Assembly: GCA_003645845.1 (NCBI GenBank)
Contig: QNCV01000181.1
Span: 1-5,626, forward strand
From: Fidelibacterota bacterium
GTDB taxonomy: Bacteria > Fidelibacterota > UBA2242
Direction: 5' to 3'
DNA length: 5,626 nucleotides
The position numbers and the translations under genes were made by a program. The first letter of the stretch is position 1. Each line of letters opens with the position of its first letter. Shown here piece after piece: positions 1 through 5,626 of the stretch. Under the pieces are notes generated by a model that was not told where the DNA came from, did no database searches, and saw nothing but the letters and a program-made list of their open reading frames with translations.

Positions 1-1
1 A

Positions 2-235
2 CAATCAATCAATCCCGGGGAAACCAGACCTGTCAAAATAGATCTGAATTCAGCCACCCTTGACGAACTGATGGCGCTTCCGAAAATAGGGCAGGTTACC
101 GCCCAACGGATTATTGATTATCGGGTGAAGCATGGCGGCTTTAAAACAGTTGATGAATTAATAAACGTCAAAGGTATTGGAGAAAAAACAATAGAACGTT
201 TAAAAAACGAGGTTAGCATTGAGCACGGAAATTGA
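2..235 (+). CDS. ComEA-like helix-hairpin-helix DNA-binding protein, 3' part only
   Basis: The reading frame is open from the left edge, so the N-terminus (probably a signal peptide or membrane anchor) lies outside the window; 77 residues remain. Residues 13-28 read IDLNSATLDELMALPK, followed by IGQVTAQRIIDYR, a GGFKTVDELINVKGIGEKT stretch and a closing helix. This is the tandem helix-hairpin-helix pattern of the ComEA family, with the two hairpins at the LPKIG and VKGIG turns. Family members bind double-stranded DNA non-specifically in the periplasm or on the membrane and pull DNA in during natural transformation. The main alternative is the C-terminal part of a GspK-like minor pseudopilin, which can carry a related motif; the LNSAT...FKTVDEL wording favours ComEA. 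The gene overlaps the next one by 17 bases, implying coupled translation. Domain call is firm; whole-protein identity is less so because the start is missing. Confidence 0.85.
   Translation, partial: QSINPGETRPVKIDLNSATLDELMALPKIGQVTAQRIIDYRVKHGGFKTVDELINVKGIGEKTIERLKNEVSIEHGN
209..212 (+). promoter_or_regulatory. Ribosome binding site (GAGG) supporting a TTG start
   Basis: GAGG ends six bases before the TTG at 219, inside the end of the ComEA-like gene. It is the reason for choosing TTG over the first in-frame ATG at 273, which would begin the protein just before its membrane segment and has no comparable purine-rich site upstream. Confidence 0.6.
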
Positions 236-995
236 AGAGTACATCAAAGAAGAGCCAATATTTAAACCAACTATGGTCAAGGCATTGAATTATGTTGCTT
301 TGTTATTATCACTGGTGTTAATTGCTGTCATTTATATACCGTCCGTCATTTGGGAACAGGAAGCAGCAGTTCGAAATGAAGGCCGGAAGCGAATGATGAT
401 CATGAACAATGTACAGAAATTCTATCATCAAATGACGGATAGATACCAGCCAAATCCGATTACGGCAATGAATGTCGTCAGCGCCGTTCGTGACAGTACT
501 CGCGCGGATAGTAATTATTTCGGTAAACAGGAACTTCGTTTGGATGGCAGTAAATTCGATGTTGATGTTCCGAAGAACTTTTTTACCTATTTCGATACGA
601 CGTTTGCCTTTTCGTATAAGAAGAGAGATACATTAATTGATACAACATATAAAGTGACCAAGTGGAATACGGAACTATTTACGTGGGATACACTTTACGT
701 TTTATCGAATCGGTGGAAGGCTCTCCAGTCAGATTCTTCGTACGGGGATGTTGTTGGGGTGGAAACCTCTGAACGGATTATGGAAAATACATACTACCGG
801 CCTTTTTATCTGACTGAAAAATATGCCCAGGACCCGTTGATTCATGAGTATCTTATCATTACAACCGATTCCAACGGTTACAAAATAAAATGTCCGATTA
901 AGGGTGAATATAAAGAACGAAAATATTTTTTCTTTACATTCAAAGATACCTGTCACGGCTGGATTGAGAACGATCAAAAAAGCTGGGATAAATAA
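219..995 (+). CDS. Unrecognised single-pass membrane protein, pilin-like N-terminal helix
   Basis: The 258-residue product is not one I recognise. It has a short acidic N-terminus (1-21), one strongly hydrophobic segment at about 22-45, and then an amphipathic, charged helix (about 46-75, with R52, R56, K57, R58). This resembles the long N-terminal helix of pilins and pseudopilins, but there is no clear prepilin peptidase site with glycine before the helix. The rest (76-258) is rich in aromatic residues, Thr and Asp, and looks like beta structure. The tail has two cysteines (C225 in KCPIK, C245 in CHGWIENDQKSW) that could form a disulfide outside the cytoplasm, which suggests but does not prove a periplasmic C-terminal domain. 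The TTG start is chosen for its GAGG site. The gene overlaps the ComEA-like gene and is followed after 21 bases by a PilM-like gene, so a role as a pseudopilin-like or accessory part of the same envelope machine is inferred. Coding status is firm; function is unknown. Confidence 0.75.
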   Translation: MSTEIEEYIKEEPIFKPTMVKALNYVALLLSLVLIAVIYIPSVIWEQEAAVRNEGRKRMMIMNNVQKFYHQMTDRYQPNPITAMNVVSAVRDSTRADSNYFGKQELRLDGSKFDVDVPKNFFTYFDTTFAFSYKKRDTLIDTTYKVTKWNTELFTWDTLYVLSNRWKALQSDSSYGDVVGVETSERIMENTYYRPFYLTEKYAQDPLIHEYLIITTDSNGYKIKCPIKGEYKERKYFFFTFKDTCHGWIENDQKSWDK

Positions 996-1016
996 CGGGA
1001 GTTTATAAAACAGTAA

Positions 1017-1967
1017 ATGATATGTGTTAGTTTCTCCAATGAATATGTCAGCTACGGACAATTGATCAAAGAGGGAAACGAATATATCATTGAGACCGTT
1101 CAAAAACTACCTTTAACACATCCCTTTTTACCCGAAAACATAAATAATCCGGAATTTACCGAATCTTTGACCAGGGCTTTTCAGGATATCCTGTCCGGGT
1201 TGCCAAAGCCCGACAGTTATGTGGCATTGGTGCTGCCATCAATCTGGTTTGATATCAGCATTCAGTCAACCGATGCCGGTTTATCTGAGGAAGATCAGGA
1301 AGAAACTTTAAACTGGAAGGTCGCTAAAAGACTGGGCACCGCCTTTGATCGGAAATTTGTTCAGTATTATCCGATACCGTCGTCAGATACAGCGCAAGAT
1401 TTTCTGACGGTGTCATATTTTAAAGAGATTGGTAAAAAACTCTTAACCGCTTCGCAGGCGGTCGGGCTGAATATTAATATTATTGATATTGACCTGTTCA
1501 GCGCCGCCGCAGCGATTGAGCGGCTCGAGGGGATTAAGGCGAATGAAAGATGGGCGGTATGGTTGATAGATGATCAAATTCACGATCTCCTGGTTATAGA
1601 TCAGGGTAATTTTCGGCAATACTGTCGCTTCTCATTTGCCGATATTGAGACCTATCGCATTTTACATAAAAGTTCGGCTGATGATATTTCTGAAAAAATT
1701 GTTGCCGAGTTGAACGGTATCCGTACATTCGAAATTGAATCTTTCAGCGCTGTCGATCGGGTTTATTTTTACAGTCATTCGGTCGATTCGGAATTTTTCA
1801 ATATGCTGCTGACCTATGATATTGAAAATTTAAAGACCATTGATACATTCGAAAAATATAAACCTGAAAAACTATATGAAGAGGATGGCGACGGAATTGG
1901 GGCGATGTGTCAGTTTATCGAACTACTCGGGCTGATGTTTAGAAAAATGCCAAAGGACCCTGAATGA
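1017..1967 (+). CDS. PilM/GspL-like actin-fold pilus assembly protein (divergent)
   Basis: The 316-residue soluble protein follows the PilM layout. There is an N-terminal strand-turn-strand (1-32), then VALVLPSIWFDISIQ (69-83), LSEEDQEETLNWKVAKRLG (89-107) and VQYYPI (115-120). Next come FLTVSYFKEIGKKLLTASQ (129-147), AVGLNINIIDIDLFSAAAA (148-166), and a second actin-like core starting WAVWLIDDQIHDLLVIDQG (179-197). PilM is the cytoplasmic ring protein of type IV pili that binds the N-terminal peptide of PilN; GspL plays the same part in type II secretion. The usual phosphate-loop pattern (DIGSSSVK-like) is replaced by SFSNEYVS (5-12) and the second glycine-rich loop by LIDDQIHD, so nucleotide binding may be weak or lost. 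ATG at 1017 is the first possible start, since a TAA lies just upstream. A GGGAG at 997-1001 is rather far from it. The stop overlaps the next start (ATGA), as expected for a PilM-PilN pair. The family call rests on motif order by eye. Confidence 0.68.
   Translation: MICVSFSNEYVSYGQLIKEGNEYIIETVQKLPLTHPFLPENINNPEFTESLTRAFQDILSGLPKPDSYVALVLPSIWFDISIQSTDAGLSEEDQEETLNWKVAKRLGTAFDRKFVQYYPIPSSDTAQDFLTVSYFKEIGKKLLTASQAVGLNINIIDIDLFSAAAAIERLEGIKANERWAVWLIDDQIHDLLVIDQGNFRQYCRFSFADIETYRILHKSSADDISEKIVAELNGIRTFEIESFSAVDRVYFYSHSVDSEFFNMLLTYDIENLKTIDTFEKYKPEKLYEEDGDGIGAMCQFIELLGLMFRKMPKDPE
1953..1957 (+). promoter_or_regulatory. Ribosome binding site (AAGGA) for the PilN-like gene
   Basis: AAGGA lies six bases before the ATG at 1964, inside the last codons of the PilM-like gene. 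Together with the ATGA stop-start overlap it indicates tight translational coupling, consistent with two products made in a fixed ratio. Confidence 0.55.
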
Positions 1968-3307
1968 TTCGGCTTAATCTGACAAATCAACCGGGAATTC
2001 AATTCGTTGACGAATCGGAAAAGTTCGATGTAGAAGGTTTGATGCCGGATACTATTTCTGAGGAACAGAAAGAAAGTCCTGCCGAAAAATCCGCTGAAAA
2101 ACCGAAAACTGCCTCCGTATCCAATATTGATGAAATTCCTGAGATGCCTCTGGAGCCGGAATTATCTGATAAAAAGGCTATACCTGAGGTAGATGACGAT
2201 CTTTTTAAAATGGCTGAAGCAAACCTGGACTTGATTGAACAGGCCGAAGAGGAAGAAGCCGGTATTGGGAAAAAGGTCAAAGAGGCTTCTCTCCCGGAAG
2301 AAAAAAAGGAAAAAAGACGCAGACGTCATCCATTGCTTCGCTATGCTGTTCTGGTGACAGCAATTGTTCTGGTTTTTATCGTTCTATGGTTTTACAGAAA
2401 CGGTCAGCTCAATCGTCAAAGTGTCGAAGTCACTACCCGCAAAACCGCTCAGGTTGTTACCGATAAAGCGGAAGAAGTGAGTCAATCTACGGGGCAGAGG
2501 GTCAGGGAATATTCAGATCGATTATCCGACGCTTCCGATCAGGTTTCCGGTTTAAAAGAGCAGGTATCCGCGGAAGCCGGCAATGCCGCCCGGCAAATGT
2601 CTTCTGAATTGACGAGCGCCCGTCAGCAGGTGTCATCCCGTCTTTCAGATGTTCGCACTTCCCAGCGCACTGTCCAACAACCCTATGGCGCCAGTGAACT
2701 CCATGCGGCTACTATTCGGCAAATTCAGATAGGTCAGGATAAATTAGCCATTGCTGCAAGTGTATTGAGTCAATTTCCAAAAAGCGCCAATCTTCAATAT
2801 CTCCGGATTAAAAACGATAAACTGAGCTTTATTGTCAGCGTATCCAGTGAAACCGCTGCGGAACAGATTCGCAACTATTTTCGCGGTCTTCAGCGGTTTC
2901 AGGAACCGGAAGTCTTTTTTGTGGAGCGAAACGACAAGAATCTTGCCAATCCTGTGGAGATAATGGCAATTATCCGTTTTCGCACTTTGATTTCCGATGA
3001 TACGAAGGGGTATAAATATCTCACCGACCGGCAATTGTCACAATTTGTCTGGCAGGCCGCTCTGAAATCTGCCGTTAAAATGGACCCCCTGAAAATCTCA
3101 AACCAGGATTTTACAAAAGTTCGCAATGCCGAGCTTACCGGAAGCGGGGGCAGTGTAAATGTGATTGATTTACTCAGAGAACTTGCCCTGCAGAGACATA
3201 ATATGACAACTGCGGTATTATCTGTTAAAACAGACGGTAAACATCCTCTTGAAGATTCAATTCTGGAATATAATCTCAATACGATTATTTATCCCGGCAA
3301 CATATAG
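1964..3307 (+). CDS. PilN-like (possibly PilN-PilO fusion) inner-membrane assembly protein
   Basis: The 447-residue product starts MIRLNL, matching the MIRINLLP-type peptide with which PilN docks into PilM. An acidic, proline-containing, probably disordered linker follows (about 15-115), then a basic cluster KKEKRRRRH (114-122) and one membrane helix (about 124-144), giving N-inside topology. Residues 150-235 are a Gln/Ser/Ala/Lys-rich helical stalk, likely coiled coil. Residues 250-343 look like the PilN periplasmic fold: a helix, FPKSANLQYLRI, strand KLSFIVSV, helix TAAEQIRNYFRGLQRF, strand EVFFVE and strand VEIMAIIRFR. Residues 354-447 repeat a similar order (helix, strand, helix NVIDLLRELALQ, strand TTAVLSVK, strand LEYNLNTIIY), much like a PilO or GspM C-terminal domain. 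Canonical PilN is roughly half this size, with the membrane helix soon after the peptide. The gene is coupled to the PilM-like gene. Membership in the PilN-like group is likely; the fusion reading is inference. Confidence 0.65.
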   Translation: MIRLNLTNQPGIQFVDESEKFDVEGLMPDTISEEQKESPAEKSAEKPKTASVSNIDEIPEMPLEPELSDKKAIPEVDDDLFKMAEANLDLIEQAEEEEAGIGKKVKEASLPEEKKEKRRRRHPLLRYAVLVTAIVLVFIVLWFYRNGQLNRQSVEVTTRKTAQVVTDKAEEVSQSTGQRVREYSDRLSDASDQVSGLKEQVSAEAGNAARQMSSELTSARQQVSSRLSDVRTSQRTVQQPYGASELHAATIRQIQIGQDKLAIAASVLSQFPKSANLQYLRIKNDKLSFIVSVSSETAAEQIRNYFRGLQRFQEPEVFFVERNDKNLANPVEIMAIIRFRTLISDDTKGYKYLTDRQLSQFVWQAALKSAVKMDPLKISNQDFTKVRNAELTGSGGSVNVIDLLRELALQRHNMTTAVLSVKTDGKHPLEDSILEYNLNTIIYPGNI

Positions 3308-3308
3308 T

Positions 3309-3833
3309 ATGGTTCGAATAATATCAGGATATCATAAAGGCCGTCAGATAAAAACCAACCGAAATCCTCAATTAAGACCTACTGCAGACAGGGTGAAAGA
3401 AACTCTTTTCAACATTTTGGGAGATATGAATAATCTGAAAGTTATCGATCTGTTTGCCGGTTCCGGAAATCTTGGTCTGGAGGCCCTGTCGCGTGGAGCG
3501 GCTTCCTGTATTATGGTGGAGAAGAATTATAAGCAGCTTATACTGATTCGGGAAAATGTAGCTAAAATGGACTTGGCGGACAGGGTGGAAATTCGCAACA
3601 TGGATGTCCTGAAATTTTTACCGGAATCGCCTGATGCAGACCTTATTCTTGCGGATCCTCCGTATTCTTTTTCCCGATTTGACCGATTATTTGATCTTTT
3701 GACTGTGACCTATGCCGATGCCAGAATTGTCGTGGAGGCCGGTCGCGATCTAAAGATACCGGAGCGCTTGTCAGAGGTCGTTGAGACCCACCGAAGCATC
3801 GGGGGGACAAGTTTAATAATTATGAAGGTATAA
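3309..3833 (+). CDS. rsmD: 16S rRNA (guanine(966)-N(2))-methyltransferase RsmD
   Basis: RsmD uses S-adenosylmethionine to methylate N2 of G966 in 16S rRNA, near the ribosomal P site, acting on 30S particles in the cytoplasm. The 174-residue protein has the family N-terminus MVRIISGYHKGRQI (1-14) and the conserved LRPTADRVKETLFNIL block (22-37). The SAM-binding motif is DLFAGSGNLGLEALSRGA (47-64), the acidic end of the next strand is at VEK (70-72), and the catalytic DPPY is at 116-119. Length is normal for the family (about 180-200, slightly short). ATG at 3309 is chosen because it gives the canonical N-terminus; an in-frame ATG at 3249 would add 20 residues that are merely the end of the upstream gene read in another frame. 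The start lies one base after the preceding stop and I see no good ribosome binding site, so translation probably depends on ribosomes finishing the upstream gene. Confidence 0.95.
   Translation: MVRIISGYHKGRQIKTNRNPQLRPTADRVKETLFNILGDMNNLKVIDLFAGSGNLGLEALSRGAASCIMVEKNYKQLILIRENVAKMDLADRVEIRNMDVLKFLPESPDADLILADPPYSFSRFDRLFDLLTVTYADARIVVEAGRDLKIPERLSEVVETHRSIGGTSLIIMKV
3824..3828 (+). promoter_or_regulatory. Ribosome binding site (GAAGG) for coaD
   Basis: GAAGG lies five bases before the coaD ATG, within the last codons of rsmD; the rsmD stop TAA directly abuts the start (TAAATG). Confidence 0.5.
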
Positions 3834-4319
3834 ATGAAAACAGCAATCTATCCCGGGACTTTTGATCCCGTTACCAACGGTCATCTTGACATTTTAAAAA
3901 GGGCGGCATCGGTATTTGATACGGTTTATATCGCCGTGGCAAAAAACATGCATAAAAATCCGCTTTTTACAACCGCCGAACGGATAAATATGATACGACA
4001 ATGTATTGGTGATTTTCACAATGTTAAAGTTAATCAGTTTGATGGTTTAGCGGTTGAATATGCAAAGAAACTGGGCGCTACGGTTATCATTCGTGGTCTG
4101 AGAGCAATATCGGATTTCGATTATGAATTTCAGATGGCATTGATGAATCGGCATATGAATGCTGAAATTGACACGGTCTTTTTTATGCCCCATGAAAACT
4201 ATACCTATTTAAGTTCCAGTACGGTCAGAGAAATTGTTCGTTTCAACGGCGACGTAAGTGAATTTGTTCCGGAAATTGTAAAAAATGAATTAATCAGAAA
4301 ACTCAGGAGTGACAGATGA
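3834..4319 (+). CDS. coaD: Pantetheine-phosphate adenylyltransferase (CoaD)
   Basis: CoaD transfers AMP from ATP to 4'-phosphopantetheine, giving dephospho-CoA and pyrophosphate; it is the penultimate step of coenzyme A synthesis, in the cytoplasm. The 161-residue length matches the bacterial enzyme. Visible signatures are AIYPGTFDPVTNGHLDIL (4-21) with the nucleotidyltransferase TNGH motif at 14-17, K42 in the NMHKNPLF substrate loop (38-45), and IIRGLRAISDFDYEFQMA (85-102). The ATP-contacting YLSSSTVREI is at 125-134, and the C-terminal VPEIVKNEL is also typical. No key residue appears missing. It abuts rsmD with no gap (the rsmD-coaD pair is widespread in bacteria) and overlaps pta by four bases (ATGA). 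It is essential in most bacteria, so read-through from upstream genes must keep it expressed unless an internal promoter exists; I could not identify one. Confidence 0.97.
   Translation: MKTAIYPGTFDPVTNGHLDILKRAASVFDTVYIAVAKNMHKNPLFTTAERINMIRQCIGDFHNVKVNQFDGLAVEYAKKLGATVIIRGLRAISDFDYEFQMALMNRHMNAEIDTVFFMPHENYTYLSSSTVREIVRFNGDVSEFVPEIVKNELIRKLRSDR
4305..4309 (+). promoter_or_regulatory. Ribosome binding site (AGGAG) for pta
   Basis: AGGAG, the strongest Shine-Dalgarno match in the window, lies six bases before the pta ATG and inside the 3' end of coaD. It suggests pta is translated more strongly than its neighbours. Confidence 0.6.
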
Positions 4320-5293
4320 ACCTATTAGAGGTAATACGAAATCAGGCAAAAGAGAAAAATAAAAGAATTGTTTTGCCCGAAGCACATGACGAGCGTGTTA
4401 TCCGAGCTGCGGGAATCCTGAACAGTGAAAAAATTGCGCAGGTCATTTTGATTGGTAATGAAGACAGAATCAATAACCTGGCGTTGAAAATTGATGTTTC
4501 TTTGCAAAATATTCAGATTGTCGATCTCCAACTCTCTGATGATATGACGGAATTTGCGGAGATCTATTATTTGAAGCGCAAGCATAAGGGGATAAGTCTC
4601 AACCAGGCCCGGAAAATGATGTTGAATCCCACCTTTTTTGCGGCGATGATGGTGGCAAAAGATTTGGCAGATGGCTGTGTTTCCGGTGCGGATACGACAA
4701 CCGGCGATGTTTTGCGGGCGGCGTTACATATTATCGGTACGCATCCCGATACGCCGACGGTGTCAAGCGATTTTTTTATGATTACCCCCGATGAGAAAAA
4801 GATATGGAGCTTCGCCGATTGTGCGGTGCTTCCGGAACCGACAGCCGAGCAACTAGCTGACATCGCGATTGCTACCGCTGAGACCCATCGTAAGGTAATT
4901 AAGGAAGAACCCCTGGTGGCCATGTTGTCCTTTTCTACTAAGGGAAGCGCCAGACATGCGTTGGTTGATAAAGTTCAGCAAGCAACGGAATTGGTCAGGC
5001 GGAAACGCCCGGATATTCTTGTGGACGGTGAGTTGCAATTGGATGCGGCAATCGTGCCCAAGGTTGCTTCGAAAAAGGCGCCGGAGAGTCCGGTGGCCGG
5101 CAAAGCTAATGTTCTGATTTTTCCCGATCTGCAAGCCGGCAATATCGGCTATAAACTGACTCAGCGAATTGCCGGTTGTGAAGCGGTTGGCCCGATTATT
5201 CAAGGTTTGCGAAAACCGATGAACGATCTTTCCCGTGGTTGTAGTGTTGATGATATTGTCAATGTTGCTGCAATAATGTGTAATATGTCTTAA
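4316..5293 (+). CDS. pta: Phosphate acetyltransferase (Pta), short single-domain form
   Basis: Pta interconverts acetyl-CoA plus phosphate with acetyl phosphate plus CoA. With acetate kinase it forms the route for acetate excretion and ATP gain, or for acetate assimilation. At 325 residues it is the compact form, lacking the N-terminal regulatory domains of the long enterobacterial enzyme. Typical blocks are RIVLPEAHDERVIRAA (17-32), LADGCVSGADTTTGDVLRAA (117-136), FADCAVLPEPTAEQLADIA (166-184), MLSFSTKGSARH (203-214), DGELQLDAAIVP (237-248), and PDLQAGNIGYKLTQRIAG (270-287). In DLSRGCSVDDIV (304-315), S306, R307 and D313 align with the Ser-Arg-Asp active-site set described for the Methanosarcina thermophila enzyme. 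The start is fixed by a strong AGGAG site and a four-base overlap with coaD. Butyryl or other acyltransferases of the PTA_PTB family are less likely because the pta-type blocks are complete. No acetate kinase gene is visible here. Confidence 0.95.
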   Translation: MNLLEVIRNQAKEKNKRIVLPEAHDERVIRAAGILNSEKIAQVILIGNEDRINNLALKIDVSLQNIQIVDLQLSDDMTEFAEIYYLKRKHKGISLNQARKMMLNPTFFAAMMVAKDLADGCVSGADTTTGDVLRAALHIIGTHPDTPTVSSDFFMITPDEKKIWSFADCAVLPEPTAEQLADIAIATAETHRKVIKEEPLVAMLSFSTKGSARHALVDKVQQATELVRRKRPDILVDGELQLDAAIVPKVASKKAPESPVAGKANVLIFPDLQAGNIGYKLTQRIAGCEAVGPIIQGLRKPMNDLSRGCSVDDIVNVAAIMCNMS

Positions 5294-5296
5294 TAT

Positions 5297-5303
5297 GGAA
5301 GGA
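5297..5303 (+). promoter_or_regulatory. Ribosome binding site (GGAAGGA) for the FmdB-like gene
   Basis: This purine run sits four bases before the ATG at 5308, in the 14-base gap after pta. The gap is too short for a promoter plus terminator, so the gene is probably co-transcribed with pta. Confidence 0.5.
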
Positions 5304-5307
5304 TAAT

Positions 5308-5598
5308 ATGCCGACTTATGAATATCTTTGTGAAAATTGCGGTTATGAATTTGAACACTTTCAAAGTATCAGTTCCGAACCCTTGAAAAAATGCCCGAAG
5401 TGTCACCATGATTCTGTTGTGCGAAAGGTCAGTGGAGGCACCGGTTTGATTTTTAAAGGTTCGGGGTTTTATATCACGGATTATACGCATAAAAAAAGCA
5501 GTTCCGCGGAGCCATCCGGTTCCGCTGCTAAGAAAAGAAAAAGTAGCGTTTCCGGATCCAAACCGAAAGAGACTAAACCGACTAAGTCGGAAGGATAA
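5308..5598 (+). CDS. FmdB-family zinc-ribbon protein
   Basis: The 96-residue protein starts with the FmdB/CxxC_CxxC_SSSS signature. MPTYEYLCENCGYEFE (1-16) carries C8 and C11, and KKCPKCHHDSVVRKVSGGTG (27-46) carries C29 and C32. These four cysteines should hold one zinc ion. A conserved GLIFKGSGFYITDY block (46-59) follows. The tail (about 62-96) is low in complexity and rich in Lys, Ser and Pro, hence basic and probably disordered. The family name comes from a putative regulator near the formamide/amide-degradation operon of Methylophilus, but most members sit near housekeeping genes and have no proven role; binding nucleic acid through the ribbon and basic tail is a guess. All family features are present, so the identification is firm although the function is not. 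Confidence 0.92.
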   Translation: MPTYEYLCENCGYEFEHFQSISSEPLKKCPKCHHDSVVRKVSGGTGLIFKGSGFYITDYTHKKSSSAEPSGSAAKKRKSSVSGSKPKETKPTKSEG

Positions 5599-5626
5599 AA
5601 ACAAACACCCCCGGCAATCTGCCACA

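Noticed and set aside
3..14. Three copies of AATC at the left edge
   Set aside because: Short, inside the coding frame of the ComEA-like gene, and not repeated elsewhere; no sign of a regulatory or phase-variable repeat.
996..1016. The 21-base gap before the PilM-like gene as a possible promoter or terminator
   Set aside because: It is too short, has no hairpin or T run, and contains only a distant GGGAG that may act as a weak ribosome binding site.
729..1103. Minus-strand open frame of 124 codons across the end of the membrane protein gene and the start of the PilM-like gene
   Set aside because: It is antisense to two well-supported genes, shows no recognisable family and has no convincing ribosome binding context.
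2744..3279. Two overlapping minus-strand open frames antisense to the PilN-like gene
   Set aside because: They overlap each other and a gene with clear domain structure; the translations look like frame shadows with no coherent motif.
3249..3308. A 20-residue N-terminal extension of RsmD from an upstream in-frame ATG
   Set aside because: The extension lies entirely within the end of the PilN-like gene, and the family N-terminus begins exactly at the ATG at 3309.
4325..5203. Several minus-strand open frames antisense to pta
   Set aside because: pta is unambiguous across this whole stretch and the antisense translations match nothing recognisable.
5290..5625. Minus-strand open frame of 111 codons covering the FmdB-like gene
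   Set aside because: The opposite strand encodes a protein with all four zinc cysteines and a good ribosome binding site; the antisense product is Phe/Arg-rich because it mirrors the Lys/Ser-rich tail.

Overview
The window is a compact stretch of bacterial chromosome with every gene on the + strand. It holds one gene cut at its 5' end (ComEA-type DNA-binding domain), six complete genes and one complete small gene. Neighbours overlap or sit only a few bases apart, with no gap longer than about 21 bases, so the layout looks like one long transcription unit or two abutting ones. I see no RNA gene, insertion sequence, CRISPR array, or convincing promoter or complete terminator. Base composition is moderate to slightly AT-rich. 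The gene 2-4 proteins are too divergent for a firm taxonomic call. The style (diderm-type pilus/secretion parts next to ComEA, and ordinary but slightly unusual housekeeping enzymes) would fit an uncultured lineage near the FCB superphylum or a similar Gram-negative group, at low confidence.

Region A (1-3307) is the interesting part. It runs: the C-terminal end of a ComEA-like helix-hairpin-helix protein; an unrecognised single-pass membrane protein with a pilin-like helix and a two-cysteine tail; a PilM-like (actin-fold) cytoplasmic protein with degenerate nucleotide-binding loops; and a 447-residue protein. That last protein begins with the PilN-type peptide MIRLNL and continues through an acidic linker, one membrane segment, a coiled-coil stalk and two apparent periplasmic alpha/beta domains, so it resembles a PilN or PilN-PilO fusion. 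Together these look like a divergent inner-membrane assembly platform of the type IV pilus / type II secretion superfamily, possibly linked to DNA uptake. This is inferred from motif order and topology, not from a database match.

Region B (3309-5598) is conventional: rsmD (16S rRNA m2G966 methyltransferase), coaD (phosphopantetheine adenylyltransferase, coenzyme A synthesis), pta (phosphate acetyltransferase, acetyl-CoA to acetyl phosphate) and an FmdB-type zinc-ribbon protein. rsmD-coaD is a very common bacterial pair. The addition of pta puts a CoA-producing and a CoA-using step side by side. No ackA is present in the window.
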